Source of the DNA: Marisediminicola antarctica
GTDB taxonomy: Bacteria; Actinomycetota; Actinomycetes; Actinomycetales; Microbacteriaceae
DNA length: 64,000 nucleotides
Direction: 5' to 3'
NCBI RefSeq assembly: GCF_009930795.1
Contig: NZ_CP017146.1
Coordinates: forward strand, 558,001 to 622,000
Positions 1 through 8,681 of this stretch are shown here, in pieces. The position numbers were made by a program, and so were the translations under genes. The notes below the pieces were generated by a model. It made no database searches and was not told where the DNA came from. It was given only the letters and a program-made list of their open reading frames with translations. Every line of letters begins with the position of its first letter. Position 1 is the stretch's first letter.

Positions 1-1476
1 GGGGTGCGCCCGGGCGACCGGGTGGCCCTCATTCTGCCGAACTGCCCGCAGCACGTGGTCGCGTTCTACGCCATCCTGCGCCTCGGCGCGGTCGTGGTCG
101 AGCACAACCCGCTGTACACCGCGCGAGAGCTGCGCCACCAGTTCGAAGACCACCAGGCCCGGATCGTGATCGCGTGGGACAAGGTCGCTGCCTCCCTCGC
201 CGGCCTCCCCGCTGACGTCGAGATCGACCACGTCGTCTCCGTCAACCTGCTCGAGGCGTTTCCGGCCCTCAAGCGCCTCGCTCTCCGGCTGCCGGTGCCG
301 CGCCTGCGCCAGTCCAGGGCGGCGCTCTCCGGTCCGGCGCCCGGCACGATCCCCTGGAAGAGGCTGCTCGGCCACGGGCGCATCGACCCCGCACATCCGC
401 GCCCCGCCGTGGGAGACCTCGCCGCGATCCAGTACACCTCCGGCACCACCGGCCGGCCGAAGGGGGCCATGCTGAGCCACCTCAACCTGTACGCCAATGC
501 GCTGCAGGGGGAGGCGTGGATGCACGGCGCCGAGTACCGCAAGGAGGTGTTCTATGCGATCCTGCCGATGTTCCACGCGTTCGGCATGACGCTGTACCTG
601 ACGTTCGGCATCCGCAAGCAGGGCCTGCTGGTGCTCTTCCCCAAGTTCGACGCCGACCTGGTGCTCGATGCCATGAAGAAGTCGCCGGCGACGGTGTACT
701 GCGCGGTGCCGCCGATCTACGAGCGCACCGCCATGGCCGCGAAGGAGCGGGGAATCTCGCTCCGCTCGTGCCGGTTCTGCATCTCCGGGGCGATGAACCT
801 GCCCAGCCACGTCGTCGAGCTGTGGGAATCGGTGTCGGGCGGGCTGCTCGTGGAGGGATACGGGATGACCGAGTCGTCTCCGGTCGCGCTGGGCAACCCC
901 TTCCACCCCACCCGCCGCACCGGCACCATCGGGGTGCCATTCCCCTCGACGTCGATGAAGGTGGCCGACCTTCTCGACCCCGCCGTCGAGGTTCCGCAGG
1001 GGGAGCCGGGCGAGCTGTTGATCGCGGGCCCGCAGGTGTTCCAGGGGTACTGGAACAACCCCGACGAGACCGCGAAAGTACTGCTGCCCGGCGGCTGGCT
1101 GCGCACGGGTGACATCGTGACGGTCGACACCGACGGCTTCACCACGATCGTGGACCGCGCGAAGGAGCTCATCATCACCGGGGGCTTCAACGTCTCGCCC
1201 TCCGAGGTGGAGTCGGTGCTGCGGCTGCACGACACCGTCTCCGATGCGACCGTGTTCGGCAAGCCGCTGGATCGTGGCGGCGAAATGGTCGTGGCGGCGG
1301 TCGAGTTGCGGCCGGGGTCCGCGCTCGACGAGGAGGCACTGCGCGCGCACTGCCGCGAACATCTCGCGGCGTACAAAGTTCCGCGCCGCATCGTGGCCAT
1401 CCAGGACACCCCACGCTCCCTCCTCGGCAAGCCCCTGCGCAAGCAGACCCGCGAACGGGTGCTCCCGACGCTCTGA
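1..1476 (+). CDS. AMP-dependent long-chain acyl-CoA ligase (FadD-like), 5' end missing
   Basis: Activates a carboxylic acid, probably a fatty acid, with ATP to an acyl-adenylate and then to the CoA thioester. The frame is open from the first base, so the gene begins upstream of the window; about 490 residues are present, and I estimate some 60-70 N-terminal residues are missing. Visible family motifs in order are the phosphate loop YTSGTTGRPKG (about residue 143), YGMTES, the GWLRTGD core motif, the hinge VDRAKELIITGGFNVSP and a C-terminal lysine in LLGKPLRK that would catalyse adenylation. Substrate chain length cannot be told from sequence. The next gene is convergent, 14 bp away. Confidence 0.9.
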   Translation, partial: GVRPGDRVALILPNCPQHVVAFYAILRLGAVVVEHNPLYTARELRHQFEDHQARIVIAWDKVAASLAGLPADVEIDHVVSVNLLEAFPALKRLALRLPVPRLRQSRAALSGPAPGTIPWKRLLGHGRIDPAHPRPAVGDLAAIQYTSGTTGRPKGAMLSHLNLYANALQGEAWMHGAEYRKEVFYAILPMFHAFGMTLYLTFGIRKQGLLVLFPKFDADLVLDAMKKSPATVYCAVPPIYERTAMAAKERGISLRSCRFCISGAMNLPSHVVELWESVSGGLLVEGYGMTESSPVALGNPFHPTRRTGTIGVPFPSTSMKVADLLDPAVEVPQGEPGELLIAGPQVFQGYWNNPDETAKVLLPGGWLRTGDIVTVDTDGFTTIVDRAKELIITGGFNVSPSEVESVLRLHDTVSDATVFGKPLDRGGEMVVAAVELRPGSALDEEALRAHCREHLAAYKVPRRIVAIQDTPRSLLGKPLRKQTRERVLPTL

Positions 1477-1490
1477 GCCGGGCGTTCGCG

Positions 1491-2288
1491 TCAGAACTTG
1501 AAGGCGAGCTCCGCCGGGTAGTCGCCGAGCGCCGTGAGCTGGGTCGCGGCCTTCTGCAGGTGCGCGAGGGTGAGGCCGATCGTGCCCGGCCCGAAGCTGA
1601 TGCGGGAGACGCCGAGCTCGGCGAGGCGCTTCAGCGGCACAGAGGTCGGGTTGGAGATGACCGAGATCATGCCGTCGATCTCGTCGAGGGCGCGTTTGAC
1701 CTTGTCTTCGGTGCCGAGCCCGAGCACGAAGGCGACGTCGGCGCCGGCGGCGAGGTAGGCGTTCGCGCGCACGATCGCGTCATTCCAGTCGTCGGGAGTG
1801 CCGGCGAGGGAGTCGACGCGCGCATTGATCACGAGCGGAACGCCCGACTTGTCGGCGGCCGCGCGGGCGGCGGCGACGCGCGAGACCGCGGTGTCGAGAT
1901 CGAACAGGGGTGCCTTCGGCTGGCCGATGCTGTCTTCGATATTGATTCCGGATGCCCCGGCCTCGATGAGCCGGGCGACGTTGGCCTCGACGCCCGCGGC
2001 ATCCGGGGAATAGCCCTTCTCGAAGTCGACGCTCACGGGCAGCTCGACGGAGCGGACGATGAGTGCTGCGACGGCGATCGCCTGGTCGACGCTGAGGCCC
2101 TCGCCGTCGGGCACGCCGTGCGCCTCGGACACCGAGTGGCTGGCCGTCGCGAGGGCCTTCACACCGGGGGCGGCGGCGACAATTCGGGCCGTGATCGAGT
2201 CCCAGACATTGGTGACGATCAGCGGGGTACCGGGCACGTGGAGCGAGCGGAGGAGTTCGGCCTTCTGGACGTTAGTTTCGTGAGTCAT
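1491..2288 (-). CDS. isocitrate lyase/phosphoenolpyruvate mutase family protein
   Basis: A 265-residue TIM-barrel enzyme of the PEP mutase/isocitrate lyase superfamily, which makes or breaks C-C or C-P bonds next to a carboxylate using Mg. Recognisable pieces are the N-terminal NVWDSITARI, the strand VSVDFEKGYSP, GINIEDS carrying the metal-binding acid, and VINARVDSL. The lyase signature KKCGH is absent, so it is not a canonical isocitrate lyase; the reaction is unknown. A longer reading frame exists to 2348, but the ATG at 2288 follows an AGGTGGA ribosome site at good spacing and starts the conserved protein. It is divergent from the TetR gene. Confidence 0.8.
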   Translation of the reverse strand: MTHETNVQKAELLRSLHVPGTPLIVTNVWDSITARIVAAAPGVKALATASHSVSEAHGVPDGEGLSVDQAIAVAALIVRSVELPVSVDFEKGYSPDAAGVEANVARLIEAGASGINIEDSIGQPKAPLFDLDTAVSRVAAARAAADKSGVPLVINARVDSLAGTPDDWNDAIVRANAYLAAGADVAFVLGLGTEDKVKRALDEIDGMISVISNPTSVPLKRLAELGVSRISFGPGTIGLTLAHLQKAATQLTALGDYPAELAFKF

Positions 2289-2380
2289 GCTTCCACCTAA
2301 CCGAGAGTGCGCTCGGATAGTTACCTGATGGAGGAGGTTCACAGGCAAGCAGAACTGTTCGGATAGCCATTGCGTGCCTG

Positions 2381-2399
2381 AATGTTAGCTACTAACATT
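2381..2399. promoter_or_regulatory. perfect inverted-repeat operator (8-3-8) over the tetR -10
   Basis: AATGTTAG-CTA-CTAACATT is a perfect 19-bp inverted repeat ending 6 bp before the TetR start. It contains TAACAT (2393-2398), a -10-like hexamer 7 nt from the ATG, so a dimer bound here would block its own promoter. It also lies in the divergent region shared with the PEP mutase-family gene. Autoregulation is inferred from TetR family habits. Confidence 0.7.
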
Positions 2400-2405
2400 T
2401 CTGCC

Positions 2406-2972
2406 ATGACCAAGGCCCAGCGCACCAGGGAGCGTCTCGAACGTGCTGCGATGGACCTCTTCGAGCAGCGCGGGTACGACGCTGTCACGGTCGGCGAGAT
2501 CGCCGCGGCCGCCGGGGTGACGGAGATGACCTTCTTCCGCAACTTCGCGGGCAAGGAGGCGGTGCTGCTCGACGACCCGTACGATCCGGCGATCGCCGAG
2601 GCGGTCGGCGCCCAGCCCCGTCACCTGCCACCGATCGTGCGGGTCAGCGCGGGAATCGCCGCGGCATGGCGCGGCCTCCCGGAGCCTGACTCCGAGTACA
2701 CCCGCCGTCGCATCCGCATTGCAGCCGGCAGTCCCGCCCTCCGCGCTGGAATGTGGCGCAACAACGCGCACACCGAGCGAGTGATCGTCGACCGGCTCAT
2801 CGCGGACGGCGTCGACCCGCTCGCGGCGAGCGTCGCGGCATCCGCCTGCCTCGCCGGTCTGCTCGCGGCCCTGCTCGACTGGGCCGGCTTCGAGGGCGAT
2901 GCGGGCGCGGGCGGCACCCTCGGTGCGAGGATCGAGCGGGCACTCGCAATCGTCGCCGGGAGCCCATCGTGA
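2406..2972 (+). CDS. TetR/AcrR family transcriptional regulator of an ABC exporter
   Basis: A 188-residue repressor. The N-terminal helix-turn-helix is clear (RERLERAAMDLFEQRGYDAVTVGEIAAAAGVTEMTFFRNF in the first 45 residues, with the recognition helix around TEMTFFRNF); the rest is a divergent ligand-binding all-helical domain. The ATG at 2406 is preferred over 2382 because the upstream codons form the palindromic operator and because TAACAT sits 7 nt before this ATG. Its stop overlaps the GTG of the ABC ATPase (GTGA), so repressor and exporter form one operon. The likely role is ligand-induced derepression of the exporter; the ligand is unknown. Confidence 0.85.
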   Translation: MTKAQRTRERLERAAMDLFEQRGYDAVTVGEIAAAAGVTEMTFFRNFAGKEAVLLDDPYDPAIAEAVGAQPRHLPPIVRVSAGIAAAWRGLPEPDSEYTRRRIRIAAGSPALRAGMWRNNAHTERVIVDRLIADGVDPLAASVAASACLAGLLAALLDWAGFEGDAGAGGTLGARIERALAIVAGSPS

Positions 2973-3763
2973 CTCCGCGGCTCGAACTGCGCGGCGTGCG
3001 CAAGATGTACGAGGGCGGCGACGGCGTGCTCGGCGTGGACCTCACCGTGATGCCGGGCGAGATCCACGCGATCGTCGGCCTCAACGGAGCGGGCAAGTCG
3101 ACGCTCATGCGACTCGCGTTGGGCATATCGACCGCGGATGCCGGCTGGGCCGGCATCGACGGAGTGCCGGTTCCCGCCGCGCGGTGGGACATCTGGGCAG
3201 GCGTCGGCCACCTGCTCGAGACGCCCCTCGCCTACCCGGAACTCACGGTGCGGCAGAACCTGCGGCTGTCGGCGCGACTGCACGGGCTGGGCGGACCCGC
3301 CGCGGATGCGGCGGTGTCGGCGATCATCGCCGAGCTCGGCCTCGAGAAGTACGCCTCCCGTCGGGCCGGGCGCCTGTCGCTCGGCAACCGCCAGCGGGTC
3401 GGCCTCGCGGCTGCCCTGCAGCACTTCCCGCGGCTCGTCGTTCTCGACGAGCCGAGCAACGCGCTCGACCCGGCCGGCGTCATCCTGCTGCGCGAGGCCA
3501 TCGCGTGCCGCGCTCGAGCCGGCGCAGGCGTGCTGATCTCGAGCCACCACCTCGACGAGGTCTCCCGCATCGCCGACCGGATCACGGTGATCAACGGCGG
3601 CCGCGTCGTGGGAGAGCTCGATCCGGCCGGCACCGATATCGAGCGCGCATTCTTCGCCATCGTGCGCGCGGACGACGAGCCTGGTTCCCGCGCGGACCAT
3701 GACGCCCTCGCCCCCGGCGGTCGCGAGCCCGGCGGCCGCGCCGATCGGGAGGCCGGGCGATGA
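2969..3763 (+). CDS. ABC transporter ATP-binding protein
   Basis: The 264-residue cytoplasmic ATPase of a two-gene ABC-2 exporter. It shows Walker A GLNGAGKST (about residue 36), signature LSLGNRQRVGL, Walker B LVVLDEPSNALDP and the switch histidine in ISSHHLDE. The GTG at 2969 overlaps the tetR stop; an upstream in-frame ATG (2753) would lie deep inside tetR and is rejected. The last 30 residues are Gly/Arg/Pro-rich and resemble low-complexity read-through rather than a domain. The permease starts inside its stop codon (ATGA), indicating translational coupling. The exported substrate is not evident. Confidence 0.88.
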   Translation: MTPRLELRGVRKMYEGGDGVLGVDLTVMPGEIHAIVGLNGAGKSTLMRLALGISTADAGWAGIDGVPVPAARWDIWAGVGHLLETPLAYPELTVRQNLRLSARLHGLGGPAADAAVSAIIAELGLEKYASRRAGRLSLGNRQRVGLAAALQHFPRLVVLDEPSNALDPAGVILLREAIACRARAGAGVLISSHHLDEVSRIADRITVINGGRVVGELDPAGTDIERAFFAIVRADDEPGSRADHDALAPGGREPGGRADREAGR

Positions 3764-4539
3764 CCCGCTCACGCCTGATCGGCGCCGCCCTCGAGGCAGA
3801 GTGGCTCAAGTTCCGGTCCGCGCTCGTGCCCCGGGTCGCGACTGCGGCGCTGGTGCTGGGAATCGCAGCGCTCTCCTCCTCGTTCGCCCTGGTCGCCGGC
3901 CAACCCGAGTCGCTCATGGCGGCGAAGCTCAACGCGCTTGTTGTCGGCACCGGATGGACCGCGCTGGTCTCGCTCGCCTCCCAGATCACCGCGGTCGGCG
4001 GTCTGCTGGGCTTCGGCGTCGTGCTCGCCTGGCTGTTCGGGCGCGAGTTCGCCGATGGGGTGATCGCTGGTCTCTTCGCCCTGCCGGTGCGTCGCGGAAC
4101 AACCGCTGCGGCGAAGCTGCTCGTCTACGCGGGCTGGGCCCTGGCCCTGTCGGCAGCACTCGTCGGCGTGATTCTCGGGATCGGTCTGGCGCTCGGGTTT
4201 GGCGCGCCAACGTCAGCGGATGCCGGGTCGATGGCGAGACTGTTCGTGATCGCGCTCCTCACCGCCGGGCTCGCGCTGCCTGCCGCCCTCGTCGCCACGA
4301 TCGCGCGCGGCTACCTCGCGCCCATTGGCTCCGTGATCGCGCTCGTCGCGATCGCGCAGATCGCCGTCGTGCTCGGCGCCGGCGGATGGTTCCCCTGGGC
4401 GGCGCCCGGGCTGTGGGCCGGGCTCAGCGGCGTCGACGCCACGAGTCGGGTGACGCTGCTGCAGCTGCTGCTCGTCGTTCCCGTCGCGGCAGCATCCGTC
4501 GCCCTCACGACGCGTGCATGGGCGCGGCTGCAGCTCTGA
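3760..4539 (+). CDS. ABC-2 type transporter permease
   Basis: A 259-residue integral membrane partner of the preceding ATPase. After a short basic N-terminus, about six hydrophobic segments can be read (around residues 22-44, 66-92, 118-146, 165-190, 195-215 and 230-250), as expected for an ABC-2 type permease. No extracellular domain or enzymatic motif is visible. The 4-bp overlap with the ATPase and the upstream TetR point to a regulated small-molecule or lipid efflux system; the substrate is unknown. Confidence 0.8.
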   Translation: MTRSRLIGAALEAEWLKFRSALVPRVATAALVLGIAALSSSFALVAGQPESLMAAKLNALVVGTGWTALVSLASQITAVGGLLGFGVVLAWLFGREFADGVIAGLFALPVRRGTTAAAKLLVYAGWALALSAALVGVILGIGLALGFGAPTSADAGSMARLFVIALLTAGLALPAALVATIARGYLAPIGSVIALVAIAQIAVVLGAGGWFPWAAPGLWAGLSGVDATSRVTLLQLLLVVPVAAASVALTTRAWARLQL

Positions 4540-4566
4540 GCGGCGGTCGGCCTGAGGAACCTGTGA

Positions 4567-4650
4567 GTTGAGCCGCGTCGACTCAAGTTTTCCGCCCCCG
4601 ACTTGACAGCCGCCAGAGCGCCCTGCAAACTTGACACAGCGAGGCTCAAG
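4567..4650 (+). promoter_or_regulatory. dnaK operon promoter with two HspR (HAIR) boxes
   Basis: The HAIR consensus is CTTGAGT-N7-ACTCAAG. Box 1 (4567-4587) has half sites GTTGAGC and ACTCAAG; box 2 (4630-4650) has CTTGACA and GCTCAAG, both with exact N7 spacing. Between them lie TTGACA (4603-4608) and CAAACT (4626-4631) at 17 bp, a plausible sigma-A promoter whose -10 runs into box 2. HspR repression relieved by heat shock is established for this operon type in actinobacteria. Confidence 0.85.
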
Positions 4651-4687
4651 TACCCCTCGCGACCGACCAAGAAGGAGCACTGAGCAC

Positions 4688-6544
<1,857 letters not shown>

Positions 6545-6547
6545 CCG

Positions 6548-7156
6548 ATGTCAGACAAGAAGAAGAACCCCCAGGACGGCGAGCCGGTCGAGCCCGAAAC
6601 GGCGCCGGAGCAGCAGTCGGAAGACGGCGACACCGCCGTCGTCGAGGGTGTCGACGACCTCATCCAGGCCGAGGATGCCGATGTCGAAACCTCGCTGAGC
6701 GAGGAGGACGTCGACCTTCTGGCCGAGGCCGAACGTGACCTCATCGCCGACATGCGGAACGACATGAAGCGGGCCCAGGCCGAGCTCGTGAACTTCCGGA
6801 TGCGCGTGGAGCGCGACCGGGCCGCCAACCGGGAGGCGGTGATCGCGGAGGTTCTCCGCTCGCTGCTTCCTGCGATGGACGACCTGGTTCGCGCTGAGAG
6901 CCACGGCGACCTCGTCGAGGGCACCCCGCTCGCCCTCGTCGCCCAGAAACTGCGCGGCGGGTTTGAGAAGTACGGGCTGCGTCAGGTGGGGGAGAAGGGC
7001 GAGCCCTTCGACCCCAACTTCCACGAGGCCCTCGTGCAGCTGCCGTCTGCCGACGTCACGGTGAACACCGTGGCCGACGTCATCGAACCGGGCTACGCCC
7101 TTGGCGACCGCCTCATCCGCGCCGCCAAGGTCGCCGTTCACGTTCCCGCCGAATAG
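6548..7156 (+). CDS. grpE: nucleotide exchange factor GrpE
   Basis: Releases ADP from DnaK. The 202-residue protein begins with a disordered acidic stretch (about residues 1-60), followed by the long coiled-coil helix (roughly 55-105, including AQAELVNFRMRVERDRA) and the C-terminal beta wing with GEPFDPNFHEALVQLPS and GYALGDRLIRAAKVAV, both GrpE hallmarks. It starts 3 bp after the dnaK stop and is co-transcribed with it. The family is unambiguous. Confidence 0.96.
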   Translation: MSDKKKNPQDGEPVEPETAPEQQSEDGDTAVVEGVDDLIQAEDADVETSLSEEDVDLLAEAERDLIADMRNDMKRAQAELVNFRMRVERDRAANREAVIAEVLRSLLPAMDDLVRAESHGDLVEGTPLALVAQKLRGGFEKYGLRQVGEKGEPFDPNFHEALVQLPSADVTVNTVADVIEPGYALGDRLIRAAKVAVHVPAE

Positions 7157-7163
7157 GAATCGA

Positions 7164-8156
7164 ATGGCTAGCCAGGACTGGTTCGACAAGGACTTCTACG
7201 CCACGCTCGGCGTCTCGAAGGATGTCTCGGCTGCCGATCTGAAGAAGGCCTACCGCAAGCTCGCGCGGCGGTATCACCCGGATGCGAATCCGGGCGATTC
7301 CGCCGCCGAGGCCAAGTTCAAGGAGATCAGCGAGGCCAACGCGGTGCTCGGCGATGCCGAGCAGCGGGCCGAGTACGACCAGATGCGCGCGATGGGACCC
7401 GGACGTCCCCGCTTCACAGCGGGTGGCGGCGGCCAGGGAGGCGGGTTCGACGACGTCTTCGGCGGCAGGTTCGGCGCGGGCCAGCGCCCCACCTATTCGA
7501 CGGCCGGGGCTGGTCCCGCCGGCTACGACGATCTGTTCGGCGGGCTGTTCGGCGGAGGCGGCTTCGGCCAGTCGACCGGCGGCTTCCGCGGAACCGGTGC
7601 GCCGACCAAGGGGCGCGACTACACGGCATCCACCGCTCTCGACTTCGCCACGGCGATCAAGGGCGACACGATCCGGTTGCAGCCCTCGGACGGCCGGCCG
7701 CTGAACGTCAAGGTGCCGGCGGGCGTCATGGACGGGCAGAAGATCCGCGTACGAGGCAAGGGCGAACCGAGCCCCGATGGCGGAGCGCCCGGCGACCTCG
7801 TGCTGACGGTATCGGTGCGTAAGCATCCGGTGTTCGAACGGGACGCGATGAACCTGCGGGTCGACGTTCCCGTGACGTTCGTCGAGGCGACCCTCGGTGC
7901 GACGATCGAAGTGCCGACCCTCGGGGGCGACCCCGTGCGATTGCGTGTTGCCCCAGGCACCCCGAGCGGGCGCGTGCTGCGAGTCAAGGGCCGCGGTGTC
8001 GAGACTGCCAAGGGAACGGGCGACCTGCTCGCGACCGTGCAGGTCGCAGTGCCATCGCACCTGAACGCCGCGGCGGAGAAGGCGCTCGCCGAGTTCGCCG
8101 CCGCGCTCCCGCAGGAGAACCCGCGTCTGGACCTGCTGGACCGCGCGAAGATCTGA
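7164..8156 (+). CDS. dnaJ: DnaJ-type J-domain co-chaperone without zinc finger
   Basis: Stimulates DnaK ATPase and delivers substrates. The 330-residue protein has an N-terminal J domain (residues about 9-72) with the HPD motif in RRYHPDANPG, a long Gly/Phe-rich linker (about 80-145, with GGGFDDVFGGRFG and DLFGGLFGGGGF) and two C-terminal beta domains. There is no cysteine in the whole protein, so the four CxxCxGxG zinc modules of classical DnaJ are absent and the layout is that of CbpA/DnaJ class II proteins. The ATG at 7164 follows a short GGAA site 7 bp after grpE. It is third gene of the chaperone operon. Confidence 0.92.
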   Translation: MASQDWFDKDFYATLGVSKDVSAADLKKAYRKLARRYHPDANPGDSAAEAKFKEISEANAVLGDAEQRAEYDQMRAMGPGRPRFTAGGGGQGGGFDDVFGGRFGAGQRPTYSTAGAGPAGYDDLFGGLFGGGGFGQSTGGFRGTGAPTKGRDYTASTALDFATAIKGDTIRLQPSDGRPLNVKVPAGVMDGQKIRVRGKGEPSPDGGAPGDLVLTVSVRKHPVFERDAMNLRVDVPVTFVEATLGATIEVPTLGGDPVRLRVAPGTPSGRVLRVKGRGVETAKGTGDLLATVQVAVPSHLNAAAEKALAEFAAALPQENPRLDLLDRAKI

Positions 8157-8164
8157 GGCCCGCG

Positions 8165-8581
8165 ATGGATGTGAATACCCCGATCTTTGCCATCGCGATG
8201 GCGGCCGAGCTCGCGGGGATGCACCCTCAGACCCTCCGCCAGTACGACCGGCTCGGGCTCGTGAGCCCGGACCGCACCGCCGGCAAGTCCCGCCGCTACT
8301 CGATGCGCGACGTCGAGCAGCTGCGGGAGGTCGGCCGGCTCACGGCGGAGGGTCTCAACCTCGAGGGCATCCGGCGCATTCTGACCCTCGAGGACCAGGT
8401 GGCGCAGCTCGCGGCACGGGTGCGCGAGCTCGAGTCTGCGCTTGCCGACGAGATGCTCCAGCGGCCGGGGCGGCGCGTGTTCGCCGCGAAGGAGTCCGGG
8501 TACGTGATCTCGCTCCCGGCCGGCACCCGGGCGCAGCGCAGCAACGAGCTCGTCGTCTGGCGGCCGGTGCTGTTCGACTGA
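8165..8581 (+). CDS. hspR: heat-shock repressor HspR (MerR family)
   Basis: An autoregulatory repressor of the heat-shock regulon that binds HAIR inverted repeats and uses DnaK as co-repressor in studied actinobacteria. The 138-residue protein has the MerR-type winged helix at its start (AAELAGMHPQTLRQYDRLGLVSPDRTAGKSRRYS, about residues 13-46), a helix ending in GLNLEGIRRIL, and a coiled coil around residues 78-98. It follows dnaJ by 8 bp. The HAIR boxes before dnaK and before clpB (25085-25105) define at least two target promoters in this window. Its stop codon lies in a 14-bp tandem repeat. Confidence 0.95.
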   Translation: MDVNTPIFAIAMAAELAGMHPQTLRQYDRLGLVSPDRTAGKSRRYSMRDVEQLREVGRLTAEGLNLEGIRRILTLEDQVAQLAARVRELESALADEMLQRPGRRVFAAKESGYVISLPAGTRAQRSNELVVWRPVLFD

Positions 8582-8635
8582 CCTGAGTCGACTGACCCGA
8601 GCGGATGGACCCGAGCGGATGGACCCGAGCGGATG
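8574..8635. repeat. 14-bp tandem repeat across the hspR stop codon
   Basis: The 14-bp period runs for about 4.4 units: two copies of TCGACTGACCYGAG (8574-8601), then two of CGGATGGACCCGAG and a partial one. The hspR TGA (8579-8581) is inside the first unit. It looks like stepwise slippage duplication from the gene end. Confidence 0.85.
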
Positions 8636-8669
8636 CTGGGTGGGCTCGCCCAGCGAATCCGGGGTCGTC

Positions 8670-8675
8670 TACGGT
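8670..8675 (+). promoter_or_regulatory. -10 hexamer TACGGT of the uvrA-like gene (leaderless)
   Basis: TACGGT is followed by exactly 6 nt and then ATG 8682. No Shine-Dalgarno sequence precedes that ATG, so transcription probably starts at the A of the start codon. Confidence 0.55.
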
Positions 8676-8681
8676 GGACTG

